This document shows, piece by piece, positions 15,005 to 23,803 of a stretch of DNA of 64,000 bases. The notes below the pieces were generated by a model. The model worked only from the letters and a program-made list of their open reading frames with translations, did not search any database and was not told where the DNA came from. The stretch spans positions 124,001 to 188,000 of the forward strand of contig JACRBI010000040.1 in the NCBI GenBank assembly GCA_016234495.1, given 5' to 3'. Source of the DNA: Chloroflexota bacterium. Its GTDB lineage: Bacteria; Chloroflexota; Anaerolineae; Anaerolineales; Villigracilaceae. The translations under genes and the position numbers were made by a program. Each line of letters starts with the position of its first letter. Position 1 is the stretch's first letter.

Positions 15005-15868
15005 TTATTTAAATTCATGCTTGTAGCGCGCGGTCAATACCGGGCAGGTCACCGCTTCTGCGATCTCGGCGGTCACATTCGGCGCATAGAGCTGGCGCAG
15101 GGCATTCGCGCTGTAAGCTGACCCCATGCACAGCAAATCGTAATCTTCCTTTTTGATCTCAGCCAAAATCTCTTCAACAACATTACCCTGACGTGCCGTG
15201 ATGCTCGCGGTCAGGCCGTCGGCGTTTGCGATCTCCAATGCCTGGCGCAAACTTCTCCCCACGGGTGTATCCGTCTGGCTGAGATTCTGCCAGTTCCTGC
15301 TCACGGTGCGCGCGGTGGGGTAATCCAGATCCATCGGCGGGACAATATGCAGCAGGGTGATCTCGGCGCGGCTCTTCATCGCAATTTGCATGGCGATGTG
15401 TTCGGCAGTCACTTCGTAGCCAAGCCCGCCGATGCAGATCAATATTTTTTTCAACGGCAATTTTGATTCAGGCACATAAAAAATCGGCTGTTCGATTTCC
15501 TCCATCAGGTGGCGGATGGAACGGCCGGTCAACATGCGGCGAATCTGCGGGCGTCCCAGCGGACCCGACACCACGATGAAATCATCCTGCCGGGCTTTGC
15601 GCGGAATAACCTCCTCCGCGTTTCCGTTCTGGACCTCGAGGCTGTATTCGACTCCATTTTGTTTGAACAACCCGACAGCGCGTTCGAAGACATCTTCCAA
15701 AGGGTGGTGATCGTCTATCGCAGCCGGGTTAATGTGCTCGGTCACGCCAAGAAGCGCAACTTTTTTATCAAGTGTCGCTGCCAGCCACGCGCCATATTCG
15801 ATCGAAGGCCATGTCCCTTTGAAGCCGTTGGTTGCGATTAATAAGTCAGGTTTCATAAGCAGTCCCAT
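15005..15868 (-). CDS. Tandem universal stress protein
   Basis: This 287-residue protein is made of two Usp domains (residues ~6-140 and ~145-285). The second carries the nucleotide-loop motif region CMGSAYSANALRQLY and ends in the usual CPVLTARY strand. A second ATG at 15856, with GGGA upstream, gives MKPDLLIATNGF and is a likely alternative start. The gene follows the ChrA pair with no gap (stop at 15869). Usp proteins of this type bind ATP and act under stress (family knowledge). The same two-Usp arrangement forms the N-terminal half of the GpgS fusion at 7877-9685. Confidence 0.85.
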   Translation of the reverse strand: MGLLMKPDLLIATNGFKGTWPSIEYGAWLAATLDKKVALLGVTEHINPAAIDDHHPLEDVFERAVGLFKQNGVEYSLEVQNGNAEEVIPRKARQDDFIVVSGPLGRPQIRRMLTGRSIRHLMEEIEQPIFYVPESKLPLKKILICIGGLGYEVTAEHIAMQIAMKSRAEITLLHIVPPMDLDYPTARTVSRNWQNLSQTDTPVGRSLRQALEIANADGLTASITARQGNVVEEILAEIKKEDYDLLCMGSAYSANALRQLYAPNVTAEIAEAVTCPVLTARYKHEFK

Positions 15869-16405
15869 TTATCGAAATAAGAATACGCCCAAAATTCCCG
15901 CGCCGAGCAATACCAGCGGAGAAGGAACATCGAACCACAATGCCAGCGCGCTCAGACCGGCGATGAATAATGTGCGCCTGTCGATTTTTTTTGTCTGCCC
16001 AACATGGAAAAGCTCCCAGGCCACCATGATGATAAGCGCGGCAATTGCGGGACTCATCCCGCTTACAAACCCCTTTAACCAATCTTCCTGTTGAAATTGC
16101 TGAAGGATCGATGCGACCGCAAGCATCATCACAGTGGGCGGCAGGACCGCACCCAGCAGGGCGGTGAACACACCGGGTATTCCGCCGGCTGCGTAGCCGA
16201 CAAACATTGCAAGTTTGAGCGCCTCGCTGCCCGGCAGGACGTTTGAAAAACCCACCGCTTCCACGAAGCGTTCCTCGGTCATGATGGTTCCGACTGCCTC
16301 TTTGTAAAGCAGGCCGACGGAAGCCGGGCCGGACGGGGAAAGTAAATTCACCTTCAGGAACATCCACAACAAACTAAGCCAGACAGAAAATTTTGATCGA
16401 TTCAT
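15869..16405 (-). CDS. Chromate transporter ChrA, second short-chain subunit
   Basis: This 178-residue membrane protein is a single CHR domain with about 5-6 helices and the family motifs SPSGPASVGLLYKEAVG and VLPGSEALKLAMFVGYAAGGIPG. Its ATG overlaps the stop of its paralogue upstream (ATGA). Short-chain ChrA proteins usually work as pairs with opposite topology to export chromate or a related anion (family knowledge). Two in-frame, intact copies argue that this is a functional two-gene transporter rather than a broken long-chain ChrA. Confidence 0.85.
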   Translation of the reverse strand: MNRSKFSVWLSLLWMFLKVNLLSPSGPASVGLLYKEAVGTIMTEERFVEAVGFSNVLPGSEALKLAMFVGYAAGGIPGVFTALLGAVLPPTVMMLAVASILQQFQQEDWLKGFVSGMSPAIAALIIMVAWELFHVGQTKKIDRRTLFIAGLSALALWFDVPSPLVLLGAGILGVFLFR

Positions 16406-16968
16406 GACGAAAGAAGAATGATCCCAAGCATCCCCGCAATGATAACGACCAGCCGCTCAGGAACTTTGAATCCCATGGCGATCAAGCTGGTCAGGCCGAT
16501 GGCCCAACCCATCCAGCCGGTTTCCCCGCCTTTTTCAAATATCTTCCAGGCGGTGAAGAGCATCAAGACCGAAATGGCCGGCGCGAGACCCTCAACGAAA
16601 TGTCCCACCCAGGCTTCGCGGCGCAGACGGTGCAGGATCATGGTCACGCCGAGGATGATGAGCGTGGGCGGCAGGATCGAAGCCAGCAACGCCACCAATC
16701 CGCCGGGGATTCCGCCCGCGGCATAGCCGATATACATTGCAAGTTGAAGCGCATCACTGCCGGGCAGCACCGAGGAAAGTCCCACGGCTTGAATGAACTG
16801 GTCTTCGGTGACGAATCTGCCTATCGCTTCGTGATAGAGCAGGCCGACGGAAGCCGGACCGGATGTGCTGAGCAGGTTGACTTTGATGAAAGTCCAGAAG
16901 AGTTCGGGGAGGATATTCACAGGCGGATGGAGTTGTAAAAAAGTAAAATGTTGGCACAAGTCTATCAT
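16402..16968 (-). CDS. Chromate transporter ChrA, first short-chain subunit
   Basis: This 188-residue CHR-domain membrane protein is closely parallel to its downstream partner (STSGPASVGLLYHEAIG; VLPGSDALQLAMYIGYAAGGIPG), so the pair came from duplication. No Shine-Dalgarno is clear at ATG 16968. A GTG 48 bp inside, giving VNILPELFWTF, aligns better with the start of the partner. Predicted function is proton-linked chromate or oxyanion export, done jointly with the following gene. The tandem Usp gene appears to be the third member of the operon. Confidence 0.85.
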   Translation of the reverse strand: MIDLCQHFTFLQLHPPVNILPELFWTFIKVNLLSTSGPASVGLLYHEAIGRFVTEDQFIQAVGLSSVLPGSDALQLAMYIGYAAGGIPGGLVALLASILPPTLIILGVTMILHRLRREAWVGHFVEGLAPAISVLMLFTAWKIFEKGGETGWMGWAIGLTSLIAMGFKVPERLVVIIAGMLGIILLSS

Positions 16969-17016
16969 GGTCTGACGGAGGTCAATAAAGCTGTATCTTC
17001 AGTTTGATCTATAGTT

Positions 17017-17145
17017 GCAGCAAAGTCGCTTGACAAAAATCTTTTTAGTACACGGATTGCATGGACACCACGGAAAGCGCAGAAAAAAATCCGTCCATTC
17101 CGTGAGTTCCGTGTACAAAGAATACGCTCTTCCTGACTTTGCTAC
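17017..17145. repeat. Compound nested inverted repeat before sdhC
   Basis: The outer arms GCAAAGTC (17020-17027) and GACTTTGC (17135-17142) enclose perfect inner arms GTACACGGA (17048-17056) and TCCGTGTAC (17108-17116). Several further CACGGAA/TTCCGTG units lie inside. A TTGACA at 17030-17035 falls in the left half. The element is part of the 275-bp gap before sdhC and could lie upstream of or within its leader. Confidence 0.75.
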
Positions 17146-17243
17146 AGCCATGCCGTTTAAGCGTGCATTCCTCGCAAGGCTGAATTAATTCGATTAGAAT
17201 TACGCGGCTTCAACAAGCGATTATCATTTTCAAGGAGGCATGG

Positions 17244-17618
17244 ATGGGCTTAACAAGAAACGTAGGGTTGATGACAGCCCTGCGATACAAGGGACAAGGT
17301 CCGTTCCTGACCTATATCCTGCATCGCATCGGCGGGCTGGGGATGGCGGTCTTTATTTCAGTGCATTTGCTGGCATCATTTATCAGCGGACCCGGCGGAC
17401 GGCTGGTGAACAACATTTATCAAAGCTGGATCTTCCAGATATTTATTTTCTTCTGCGTGCTTTTCCATGCCATCAACGGCTTGCGCATCACCATCCTGGA
17501 CTTGTTCCCCAAATTAATACCGTATCACCGCCAGGCCATCACCATCGAGTGGGTGGTCTTCGCGGCTGTTTACGGCTTCGCGGTCTTCACCATCATCCGC
17601 ACCGGATTGGGAGGCTGA
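17244..17618 (+). CDS. sdhC: Succinate dehydrogenase cytochrome b subunit SdhC
   Basis: This 124-residue protein has three membrane helices. The early HRIGGLGMAVFISVHLL region carries a likely haem/quinone-site histidine. The second helix continues as VLFHAINGLRITILD, a typical SdhC feature with another candidate haem ligand. A strong AAGGAGG precedes the start; ATG 17244 is in frame with the protein, while ATG 17240 is not. It anchors the succinate dehydrogenase complex in the membrane and passes electrons to quinone. The downstream sdhD begins one base after its stop. Confidence 0.9.
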   Translation: MGLTRNVGLMTALRYKGQGPFLTYILHRIGGLGMAVFISVHLLASFISGPGGRLVNNIYQSWIFQIFIFFCVLFHAINGLRITILDLFPKLIPYHRQAITIEWVVFAAVYGFAVFTIIRTGLGG

Positions 17619-17619
17619 C

Positions 17620-18054
17620 ATGGCGGCGAAATCAAGAAACCTGTCCATTGCCAAACGCGGACTGATGAGTTTTGAAACCATCATGTGGGTCTTCACGCGT
17701 CTCTCCGCGCTGGGAATGTACGCGCTGATTCTCTTTGGCATTATCGGCGCTTTGGTGATGGGAGTGCGCAACAACATGAACTTTGCAGACGTGATGCGCT
17801 GGGGCTTCATGCCCAACGTCACGCACGTTGAAGACACAGACCTGGCGGATACAACTCCGTGGGCATCGCCGCTGTGGAAGTTAACAGCCAGCGCGCTGCT
17901 CATCATTGCGGTGGGACATGGCGTTCACGGCCTGGTTGTCATCGCAGACGATTACATCGCCACTGCGAAAGGCCGCCAGGTCGTGCGTATTTTCAGCGGC
18001 ATCATGATCCTTTCGATGATCGGCATCGGCTTGTATCTTATCTGGACTTCATAA
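17620..18054 (+). CDS. sdhD: Succinate dehydrogenase membrane anchor SdhD
   Basis: This 144-residue protein has three predicted membrane helices. A periplasm-side insert of about 30 residues (NVTHVEDTDLADTTPW) lies between the first two. The second helix contains GHGVHGLVVIADDY, with histidines suited to haem binding and the Asp-Tyr pair typical of the SdhD quinone site. One base separates it from sdhC, so the two are co-translated. An inverted-repeat element occupies the gap before sdhA. Confidence 0.88.
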   Translation: MAAKSRNLSIAKRGLMSFETIMWVFTRLSALGMYALILFGIIGALVMGVRNNMNFADVMRWGFMPNVTHVEDTDLADTTPWASPLWKLTASALLIIAVGHGVHGLVVIADDYIATAKGRQVVRIFSGIMILSMIGIGLYLIWTS

Positions 18055-18061
18055 AATTTTT

Positions 18062-18136
18062 CCACCACAGAGTCCACAAAGAGCACTGAGGAAAAATAAT
18101 TAAAAACCTCTGTGAACTCTGCGTTCTCAGTGGTAA
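18062..18136. repeat. CCACAGAG-type inverted-repeat element between sdhD and sdhA
   Basis: CACAGAG (18066-18072) pairs with CTCTGTG (18108-18114), and CACTGAG (18084-18090) pairs with CTCAGTG (18126-18132). The order is therefore A-B-A'-B', an interleaved arrangement. The outer ACCACAGAG/CTCAGTGGT pairing with one mismatch gives an alternative nested hairpin. It lies within the presumed sdh transcript. Confidence 0.8.
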
Positions 18137-18164
18137 AAATGTTTAAAGCAATTTAGGAGTTTTC

Positions 18165-19958
18165 ATGGCAAAAGTTCATCAATTTGATGTGGTCGTTGTC
18201 GGCGCGGGCGGAGCGGGACTCATGGCCGGCTTGTACGCATCGAAGACGGCAAAGACAGCAATTATCAGCAAGCTATATCCCACGCGCTCGCACACCGGTG
18301 CGGCACAGGGCGGCATCTCTGCCGCGCTTGGTAACTACGAAGAAGACAAGCCCGAATGGCACATGTACGACACTGTAAAAGGTTCGGATTATCTCGGCGA
18401 TCAGGATGCGATCGAATTCATGTGCAACGAAGCCATTAACGCCGTCCTCGAACTGGAGCATATGGGGCTGCCGTTTGATCGGACTCCTGAAGGACGCATC
18501 TCGCAGCGACCGTTTGGCGGGCACACCAACAATGAAACCGGCAAACCCGTCAGAAGAGCCGCCCACGCCGCAGACCGCACAGGTCACATGATCCTGCAAA
18601 CCCTGTACCAGCAGTGCATCAAAAACAAGGTTAACTTCTTCGACGAATATCAGGTGCTGGACTTCATCATGGTCAATGGAAAGGCTGCGGGTGTTGTGGC
18701 TGTTGAGCTTGCCACCGGCGAATTGCACACCATCCACGCGAAATCTGTCATCTTTGCCACCGGCGGACATGGCCGCATTTTCGAGGTTACATCCAATGCC
18801 TACGCCTACACTGGCGACGGCGCGGCGATCCTTTTGCGTCACGGCATTCCGCTTGAAGATATGGAATTCTTCCAGTTTCACCCCACAGGAATTTACAAGC
18901 TCGGCATCCTCATCACGGAAGGCGTGCGCGGCGAAGGCGGCGTGCTGATCAACGGCAAGGGCGAGCGTTTCATGCCGAAGTATGCGCCCGGTGTGAAAGA
19001 CCTGGCTTCACGCGATGTCGTCTCGCGCGCGATCTATACTGAAATTAAAGAAGGCCGCGGCGTGGACGGGAAAAATTATGTCTATCTCGATATCCGCCCG
19101 GAGACGGTCAACAAATATGCGGCGGAAGACGGCCGCACCAACCCGGACGGATCCAAATACAACCTGACGGCTGATCAGGTCTTAAAGAAACTGCCGGACA
19201 TTGTTGATTTTTGCCGCGTCTACCTCGGCGTTGACCCTGTGACTCAGATGATGCCCATCCAACCGACGGCGCATTACACGATGGGCGGAATCCCGACCAA
19301 TAAGTTTGGCGAAGTTATTATTGACGATAAAAACACAGTCCTGCCCGGGCTGTTTGCAGCGGGCGAGTGCGCGTGCGTCTCCGTGCATGGCGGCAATCGT
19401 CTCGGCACAAACTCATTGCTGGATCTGGTCGTCTTCGGCAAACATGCAGGGCTGAGAGCCGCGGAGTACGCGAAGACTGCCGAGTTTGAGAAACTGCCCG
19501 GGGTCGCCGAAGCAGGTTCAAGGTTAGAGTTTGATGCGTTGCGAAATGGATCAGGTAAAGAGAACGTCTTCGATCTATCCGCAGAGTTAAAGAACGTCAT
19601 GTTCAGCGATGTCGGCATTTATCGCAATGAAAAGGATATGCAGGGCGCGATCGAAAAAGTGCGTGAGTTGAAACATCGTTATAAAAATATCAAGGTCGGC
19701 GACACCGGGAAAATATTTAATACTGAATTGTTGAATGCCTGGGAACTTGGCAACCTGCTAGATATTGCCGAGGTCGTGGCGGTCAGCGCTGTTAACCGCA
19801 AGGAAAGCCGCGGCGGCCACTCGCGTGAAGATTATCCCGAGCGCGACGATTCAAATTGGCTCAAGCATACATTGGTCTGGAACAGGAACGGCAAGTTGGA
19901 AATTGGATACAAGCCGGTGGTCATCACCAAACATCAACCCAAGGCGCGAATTTATTAG
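18165..19958 (+). CDS. sdhA: Succinate dehydrogenase flavoprotein subunit SdhA
   Basis: This 597-residue FAD subunit oxidises succinate to fumarate. It opens with the dinucleotide fold [18 protein letters not shown]. The FAD-linking histidine sits in the [15 protein letters not shown] block near residue 45. Substrate and FAD contacts appear as [26 protein letters not shown] and [18 protein letters not shown]. Length is normal for SdhA. TTTAGGAG lies upstream of ATG 18165. The gene is third in a sdhCDAB operon; a short repeat-bearing gap separates it from sdhB. Confidence 0.95.
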   Translation: MAKVHQFDVVVVGAGGAGLMAGLYASKTAKTAIISKLYPTRSHTGAAQGGISAALGNYEEDKPEWHMYDTVKGSDYLGDQDAIEFMCNEAINAVLELEHMGLPFDRTPEGRISQRPFGGHTNNETGKPVRRAAHAADRTGHMILQTLYQQCIKNKVNFFDEYQVLDFIMVNGKAAGVVAVELATGELHTIHAKSVIFATGGHGRIFEVTSNAYAYTGDGAAILLRHGIPLEDMEFFQFHPTGIYKLGILITEGVRGEGGVLINGKGERFMPKYAPGVKDLASRDVVSRAIYTEIKEGRGVDGKNYVYLDIRPETVNKYAAEDGRTNPDGSKYNLTADQVLKKLPDIVDFCRVYLGVDPVTQMMPIQPTAHYTMGGIPTNKFGEVIIDDKNTVLPGLFAAGECACVSVHGGNRLGTNSLLDLVVFGKHAGLRAAEYAKTAEFEKLPGVAEAGSRLEFDALRNGSGKENVFDLSAELKNVMFSDVGIYRNEKDMQGAIEKVRELKHRYKNIKVGDTGKIFNTELLNAWELGNLLDIAEVVAVSAVNRKESRGGHSREDYPERDDSNWLKHTLVWNRNGKLEIGYKPVVITKHQPKARIY

Positions 19959-19960
19959 AG

Positions 19961-20032
19961 GTGTCAAAAGTTTCAAGTGTCGAAGTATCGTGACACCTTT
20001 GACGCTTTCACACTTCGACACTTTTTGCAGGA
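19961..20032. repeat. AAGTGTCGAAGT inverted repeat between sdhA and sdhB
   Basis: AAGTGTCGAAGT and ACTTCGACACTT are perfect 12-bp complementary arms. A second, partly overlapping pair (AGGTGTCAAA with TTTGACGCTT) surrounds or interleaves with them. It lies inside the operon, so it probably forms an RNA hairpin that sets the relative level or stability of sdhB mRNA rather than a full stop. There is a short T-run after it. Confidence 0.7.
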
Positions 20033-20039
20033 GATTTTT

Positions 20040-20747
20040 ATGGAAATAACAGTAAAGATATTTAGATACAACCCTGAGAAAGACACGCGCGGAAGTTATG
20101 TGACCTACAAAGTGGATGCCGACGAGAACGATCGCATTCTGGATGTGCTGGAAGTGATCAAAGGGAAGGTGGATGGCACGCTGGCGTTCCGCCGTTCGTG
20201 CGCGCATGGCGTCTGCGGTTCGGATGCGATGCGCATCAATGGGCGCAACATGCTGGCGTGCAAAACCCTCATCCGCGATGTGGGGACGAATATCACAGTC
20301 GAGCCGGTGCTGGGATTAAAGATTCAAAAAGATTTGATCGTGGACATGGAACCGTTCTTCGACAACTACAGGAAGATGCTTCCGTATCTGATCAACGATT
20401 CTCCGCTGCCCGCCGATGGACGCGAGCGATTGCAAAGCCCGGAAGACCGCGCGCGCTTCGATGAATCAACCAAGTGTATTTTGTGCGCTGCCTGCACCAC
20501 ATCCTGTCCATCGTACTGGGCGAACGGTGAATATTACGGCCCCGCGGCCATCGTCACCGCACACCGCTTCATCTTCGACAGCCGCGACGAAGGCGCCGCG
20601 GAACGCCTGCACATCCTGAGCGAGACCGACGGCACGGTGCGCTGTCACACGGCATACAACTGCACCGAAGCCTGTCCGCGTGAGATTCAGATCACGAAAG
20701 CCATCGGCGAAGTAAAAATGGCAATGGTGACGGGCAAGTTAGATTGA
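20040..20747 (+). CDS. sdhB: Succinate dehydrogenase iron-sulfur subunit SdhB
   Basis: This 235-residue subunit carries three Fe-S clusters between SdhA and the membrane. The [2Fe-2S] cysteines sit in CAHGVCGSD and the following MLAC. The [4Fe-4S]/[3Fe-4S] ligands sit in CILCAACTTSC and in CHTAYNCTEACP. ATG 20040 has GGAG about 9 bp upstream and gives the standard MEITVKIFRYNPE opening. Its four-gene neighbourhood is complete, which implies a working complex II. Confidence 0.95.
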   Translation: MEITVKIFRYNPEKDTRGSYVTYKVDADENDRILDVLEVIKGKVDGTLAFRRSCAHGVCGSDAMRINGRNMLACKTLIRDVGTNITVEPVLGLKIQKDLIVDMEPFFDNYRKMLPYLINDSPLPADGRERLQSPEDRARFDESTKCILCAACTTSCPSYWANGEYYGPAAIVTAHRFIFDSRDEGAAERLHILSETDGTVRCHTAYNCTEACPREIQITKAIGEVKMAMVTGKLD

Positions 20748-20762
20748 GTTTGAATGACAGCG

Positions 20763-20803
20763 GGCAGAAAGCGGAAGGCAGTAGGCAGTCTTCCGCTTTC
20801 TGC
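20763..20803. repeat. 14-bp inverted repeat, GCAGAAAGCGGAAG type
   Basis: GCAGAAAGCGGAAG (20765-20778) and CTTCCGCTTTCTGC (20790-20803) are perfect complements with an 11-nt loop. More CTTTCCGCC units follow up to 20830. It may act as the sdh operon terminator, though the T-run is poor. Confidence 0.75.
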
Positions 20804-20836
20804 TTTCCGCCATCTACTTTCCGCCTTCTGTTTGGG

Positions 20837-20845
20837 TGCTATAAT
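20837..20845 (+). promoter_or_regulatory. Extended -10 promoter TGCTATAAT
   Basis: A perfect TATAAT with the TGn extension lies 63 bp before the small Lys/Glu-rich gene. The -35 region is poor, as expected for an extended -10 promoter. Confidence 0.6.
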
Positions 20846-20908
20846 GACAGAAACATCTTCGTGAAGTTTCCCCATTTACCAGGAATTTAATTCCAGAAGG
20901 ATAAACCG

Positions 20909-21058
20909 ATGCCAGCAGTGAATTATCAATACGAGAAGCGCAAAAAAGAACTTGAAAAGAAAAAGAAGAAAGCCGAAAAAGAACGCCAAAAAGAGATCAA
21001 GAAAAACAGCAACAAGCCAAAAGAGACTCCGCCTCCGCCCGTCGCCCCGGAAAAATAA
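20909..21058 (+). CDS. Small Lys/Glu-rich protein (49 aa)
   Basis: This 49-residue frame opens MPAVNYQYEKRKKELEKKKK and continues as an almost uninterrupted Lys/Glu/Arg helix before a Pro-rich tail (ETPPPPVAPEK). It has its own extended -10 promoter, AAGG 8 bp before the ATG and a strong terminator 20 bp after the stop, which makes it a convincing single-gene unit. The charged helix could bind nucleic acid or a ribosomal partner, but no family is recognised. Confidence 0.7.
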   Translation: MPAVNYQYEKRKKELEKKKKKAEKERQKEIKKNSNKPKETPPPPVAPEK

Positions 21059-21077
21059 GACCGATTTGCCATCATCG

Positions 21078-21116
21078 CATCCCGCAGATTTTATACCCCT
21101 GCGGGATGTTGCTTTT
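21078..21116 (+). terminator. Rho-independent terminator
   Basis: A 10-bp perfect stem CATCCCGCAG (21078-21087) with CTGCGGGATG (21099-21108) has an 11-nt loop and is followed by TTGCTTTT. It closes the small Lys/Glu-rich gene. Confidence 0.9.
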
Positions 21117-21217
21117 CAAACCAGTAATAAAACGCCTCAAAAATCCCGCTTTTACCTCAAAAAAAAGCCCTGTTAGGAAACTCTAACCTTTTTCCAACGC
21201 CGAGACCCTTGCCTTTT

Positions 21218-21226
21218 TGGTACAAT
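21218..21226 (+). promoter_or_regulatory. Extended -10 promoter TGGTACAAT
   Basis: Only the -10 region is clear (TGG then TACAAT at 21221-21226). It is 22 bp before the clpC start at 21249, leaving room for the ATAGGAGA ribosome site. An in-frame ATG at 21225 overlaps the -10 box and is therefore an unlikely start. Confidence 0.5.
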
Positions 21227-21248
21227 GCCTCAAGAAATAGGAGACAAC

Positions 21249-23732
21249 ATGGCTGGAATGGAACGATTTACACAGCGGGCAAGGCGTGTACTCAGCCTCG
21301 CACATCAAGAGGCCGAGCGCGCCCGCCAAAACAACATCGGAACCGAACACCTGATCCTCGGTCTAATGGACGAAGAAGGCGGAGTCGCAGGCCGTGTGCT
21401 GCGCGACCTCGGCATGACCCCTGAACGTGTCCGCGAAGTCGTTCAACGCGTCTCCGGCGGCACAACCAACTTTGACCCCAACCGCATCGAACTCGCCCCC
21501 GAAACCCAGCAAGTCCTCGAATATGCAATCGAAGAAGCCCGCCGTCTCGGGCATCATTACATCGGCACCGAACACATCCTGCTCGGATTGGTGCGCATCG
21601 AATCGACTGGGATGGAAGTGCTTCGCAGACTCGGCATCACAGCGGAACAGATCCGCCGGCAGACCCGCCGCGTCTTGAACGAATCCGCATCCTCCTCCCC
21701 GACGCCTGCCGGCCCTCAACCGGGCAAAAGCAGCGCTGCGGCAGCGGCACCCAAAACCCCGCTCGTCGACCAACTTGCCACAGATTTAACATCCAAAGCC
21801 GAAGAGAAAAAACTCGACCCCGTCATAGGGCGTCAAATGGAAATCGAGCGCGTCATTCAAATATTGGCGCGCCGCACCAAGAACAACCCCGCGCTCATCG
21901 GCGAACCCGGTGTCGGCAAGACTGCCATCGTGGAAGGACTCGCCCAGCGCATCATCGACGGCGACGTCCCCGCGCCGCTGATGAACAAGCGCGTGCTTCA
22001 ACTTGACGTGGGCTCGCTCGTGGCCGGCACCATGTACCGCGGTCAGTTCGAGGAAAGACTCAAACGGATCATTGATGAGTTAAAAGCCTCAGGCTCGATC
22101 CTGTTCATTGACGAAGTCCACATGCTGGTCGGGGCGGGAGCCGCAGGCTCCTCCGTCGATGCGGCAAATATCCTCAAGCCTGCATTATCGCGCGGCGAAC
22201 TGCAAGTCATCGGCGCGACCACGCTCGATGAATATCGCAAGCACATCGAATCGGACGCCGCGCTCGAACGCCGCTTCCAGCCTGTGCAGGTGGACGAACC
22301 CTCCGAAGAAGAGACCATCCAAATCCTCAAAGGCATTCGCGGCGCATACGAAGAACATCACCATTTGGTGATCTCCGACGAAGCGCTTGAAGCCGCCACG
22401 CATTTATCGTCGCGTTATGTCACCGAAAGATTTTTGCCCGACAAGGCAATCGACCTGATCGATGAATCATCCTCGCGCGTGCGCATGTATAAAAGCCCCG
22501 CCGCCAAACATGCCAAAGACCTCTTTGGTCAGCTAAGGCAGGCGCGCCAGAACCGCACACTCGCGCAGGAAGAAGGCAACTCGGAAGACATCAAGGAATG
22601 GGAAGAGCGCGAGACAGACCTCGGTCAGCAGATCGAACGTTTGCGCACAGGCTGGGACCGCGCCAACAGCCCGGTGGTTTCCGCCGAAGATATAGCCGAA
22701 GTCGTTTCGATGTGGACGGGTGTTCCGCTGATGCAGCTTGCAGAAGCCGAGTCACAGCGCCTGCTTAAGATGGAAGATGAACTTCGCAAAGACATCGTCG
22801 GTCAGGAAGACGCCATCGTAGCCATCTCACGCGCAGTCCGCCGCGCCCGCGCCGGGCTCAAAGACCCGAAGCGCCCGATCGGCTCGTTCATGTTCCTCGG
22901 ACCCACAGGCGTCGGCAAGACTCAATTAACGAAGACCCTCGCCAAGTTCATGTTTGGCAGCGAAGAAGCCGCCATCCAATTGGACATGTCCGAGTTCATG
23001 GAACGGCACACCGCCGCCCGTTTGGTGGGTGCGCCTCCCGGATATGTCGGCTACGAAGATGCGGGTCAACTGACCGAAGCCCTGCGCCGCCGACCCTACT
23101 CGATCGTTGTCTTTGATGAAATTGAAAAGGCGCATCCCGAAGTTCACAACATGCTTTTACAAATCATGGAAGAAGGTCACCTCTCTGACGCGAAGGGACG
23201 CAAGGTGGACTTCCGCAATGCGATCATTGTCATGACCTCGAACATCGGCGCGGACATGATCAAGAATCAGACGTCATTCGGCTTTGCGATGAAACGTGAT
23301 GAAGCCACCGAAGAGCGCCTTTCCTACGATGATATGCGCAAAAAGCTGAACGAATCGCTCAAGCGCGCCTTCCGTCCCGAGTTCATCAACCGCATGGATT
23401 CAGTGGTCATCTTCCGCGCGCTCAACAAGGAAGATATTCAGAAGATCGTCTCGCTCGAATTGGACAAGGTCTCTAAACGGCTCAAGGATCACGAACTGGT
23501 GCTGACAGCCTCTGAAGAAGCTCTTTCCCTGCTCGCCACCCAGGGCTACGACTCCGAATTTGGGGCGCGCCCGCTGCGCCGTGTCATCCAGCAAAAAGTG
23601 GAAGACCCGCTCTCAGACCGCGTGCTGGGCGGTGAATTCGTGAACGGCGATGCGATCTATGTCGATGTCAACGATGACGGCGAGCTGGTTCTCGATAAAG
23701 CCGAGGAAAAACTCTCGGAGCCGAGTTTGTAA
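21249..23732 (+). CDS. clpC: ClpC-type AAA+ protease ATPase
   Basis: This 827-residue unfoldase feeds substrates to ClpP. Two Clp_N repeats span residues ~5-145, followed by a linker. AAA-1 has Walker [10 protein letters not shown] and Walker [12 protein letters not shown] short coiled middle domain (~residues 400-470) is of ClpC rather than ClpB length. AAA-2 has Walker [10 protein letters not shown] and the C-terminal [16 protein letters not shown] sensor-2 region. ATG 21249 is preceded by GGAG. The gene is monocistronic, flanked by terminators, and has no linked mcsA/mcsB or ctsR, so heat-shock control cannot be assigned from this locus. Confidence 0.93.
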   Translation: MAGMERFTQRARRVLSLAHQEAERARQNNIGTEHLILGLMDEEGGVAGRVLRDLGMTPERVREVVQRVSGGTTNFDPNRIELAPETQQVLEYAIEEARRLGHHYIGTEHILLGLVRIESTGMEVLRRLGITAEQIRRQTRRVLNESASSSPTPAGPQPGKSSAAAAAPKTPLVDQLATDLTSKAEEKKLDPVIGRQMEIERVIQILARRTKNNPALIGEPGVGKTAIVEGLAQRIIDGDVPAPLMNKRVLQLDVGSLVAGTMYRGQFEERLKRIIDELKASGSILFIDEVHMLVGAGAAGSSVDAANILKPALSRGELQVIGATTLDEYRKHIESDAALERRFQPVQVDEPSEEETIQILKGIRGAYEEHHHLVISDEALEAATHLSSRYVTERFLPDKAIDLIDESSSRVRMYKSPAAKHAKDLFGQLRQARQNRTLAQEEGNSEDIKEWEERETDLGQQIERLRTGWDRANSPVVSAEDIAEVVSMWTGVPLMQLAEAESQRLLKMEDELRKDIVGQEDAIVAISRAVRRARAGLKDPKRPIGSFMFLGPTGVGKTQLTKTLAKFMFGSEEAAIQLDMSEFMERHTAARLVGAPPGYVGYEDAGQLTEALRRRPYSIVVFDEIEKAHPEVHNMLLQIMEEGHLSDAKGRKVDFRNAIIVMTSNIGADMIKNQTSFGFAMKRDEATEERLSYDDMRKKLNESLKRAFRPEFINRMDSVVIFRALNKEDIQKIVSLELDKVSKRLKDHELVLTASEEALSLLATQGYDSEFGARPLRRVIQQKVEDPLSDRVLGGEFVNGDAIYVDVNDDGELVLDKAEEKLSEPSL

Positions 23733-23738
23733 AGAACG

Positions 23739-23797
23739 TAGGGGCGCGATACCCAGCACCTGCGTTCTGGACAGGTGTATCGTGCCCCTATATTTGT
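23739..23797 (+). terminator. TAGGGGCG-type hairpin, probable clpC terminator
   Basis: TAGGGGCGCGATAC (23739-23752) pairs with GTATCGTGCCCCTA (23777-23790), with one G-T pair. An inner pair CACCTG/CAGGTG makes a second stem, and TATTTGTTT follows. The same TAGGGGCG motif forms a hairpin at 35359-35418. Confidence 0.8.
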
Positions 23798-23803
23798 TTA
23801 ATT

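Noticed and set aside
15869-16968. Split ChrA as a pseudogene with an internal stop
   Set aside because: Both halves are complete CHR domains with their own starts and a 4-bp overlap, which is the normal two-gene short-chain ChrA organisation.
17240-17665. Alternative frame starting at the first ATG after the sdhC ribosome site
   Set aside because: The frame from 17244 gives a clear three-helix SdhC; the shifted one has no homology and runs into sdhD.
20909-21058. Lys/Glu-rich frame as mere low-complexity noise
   Set aside because: Promoter, ribosome site and terminator are all correctly placed, so I kept it as a gene despite its simple composition.
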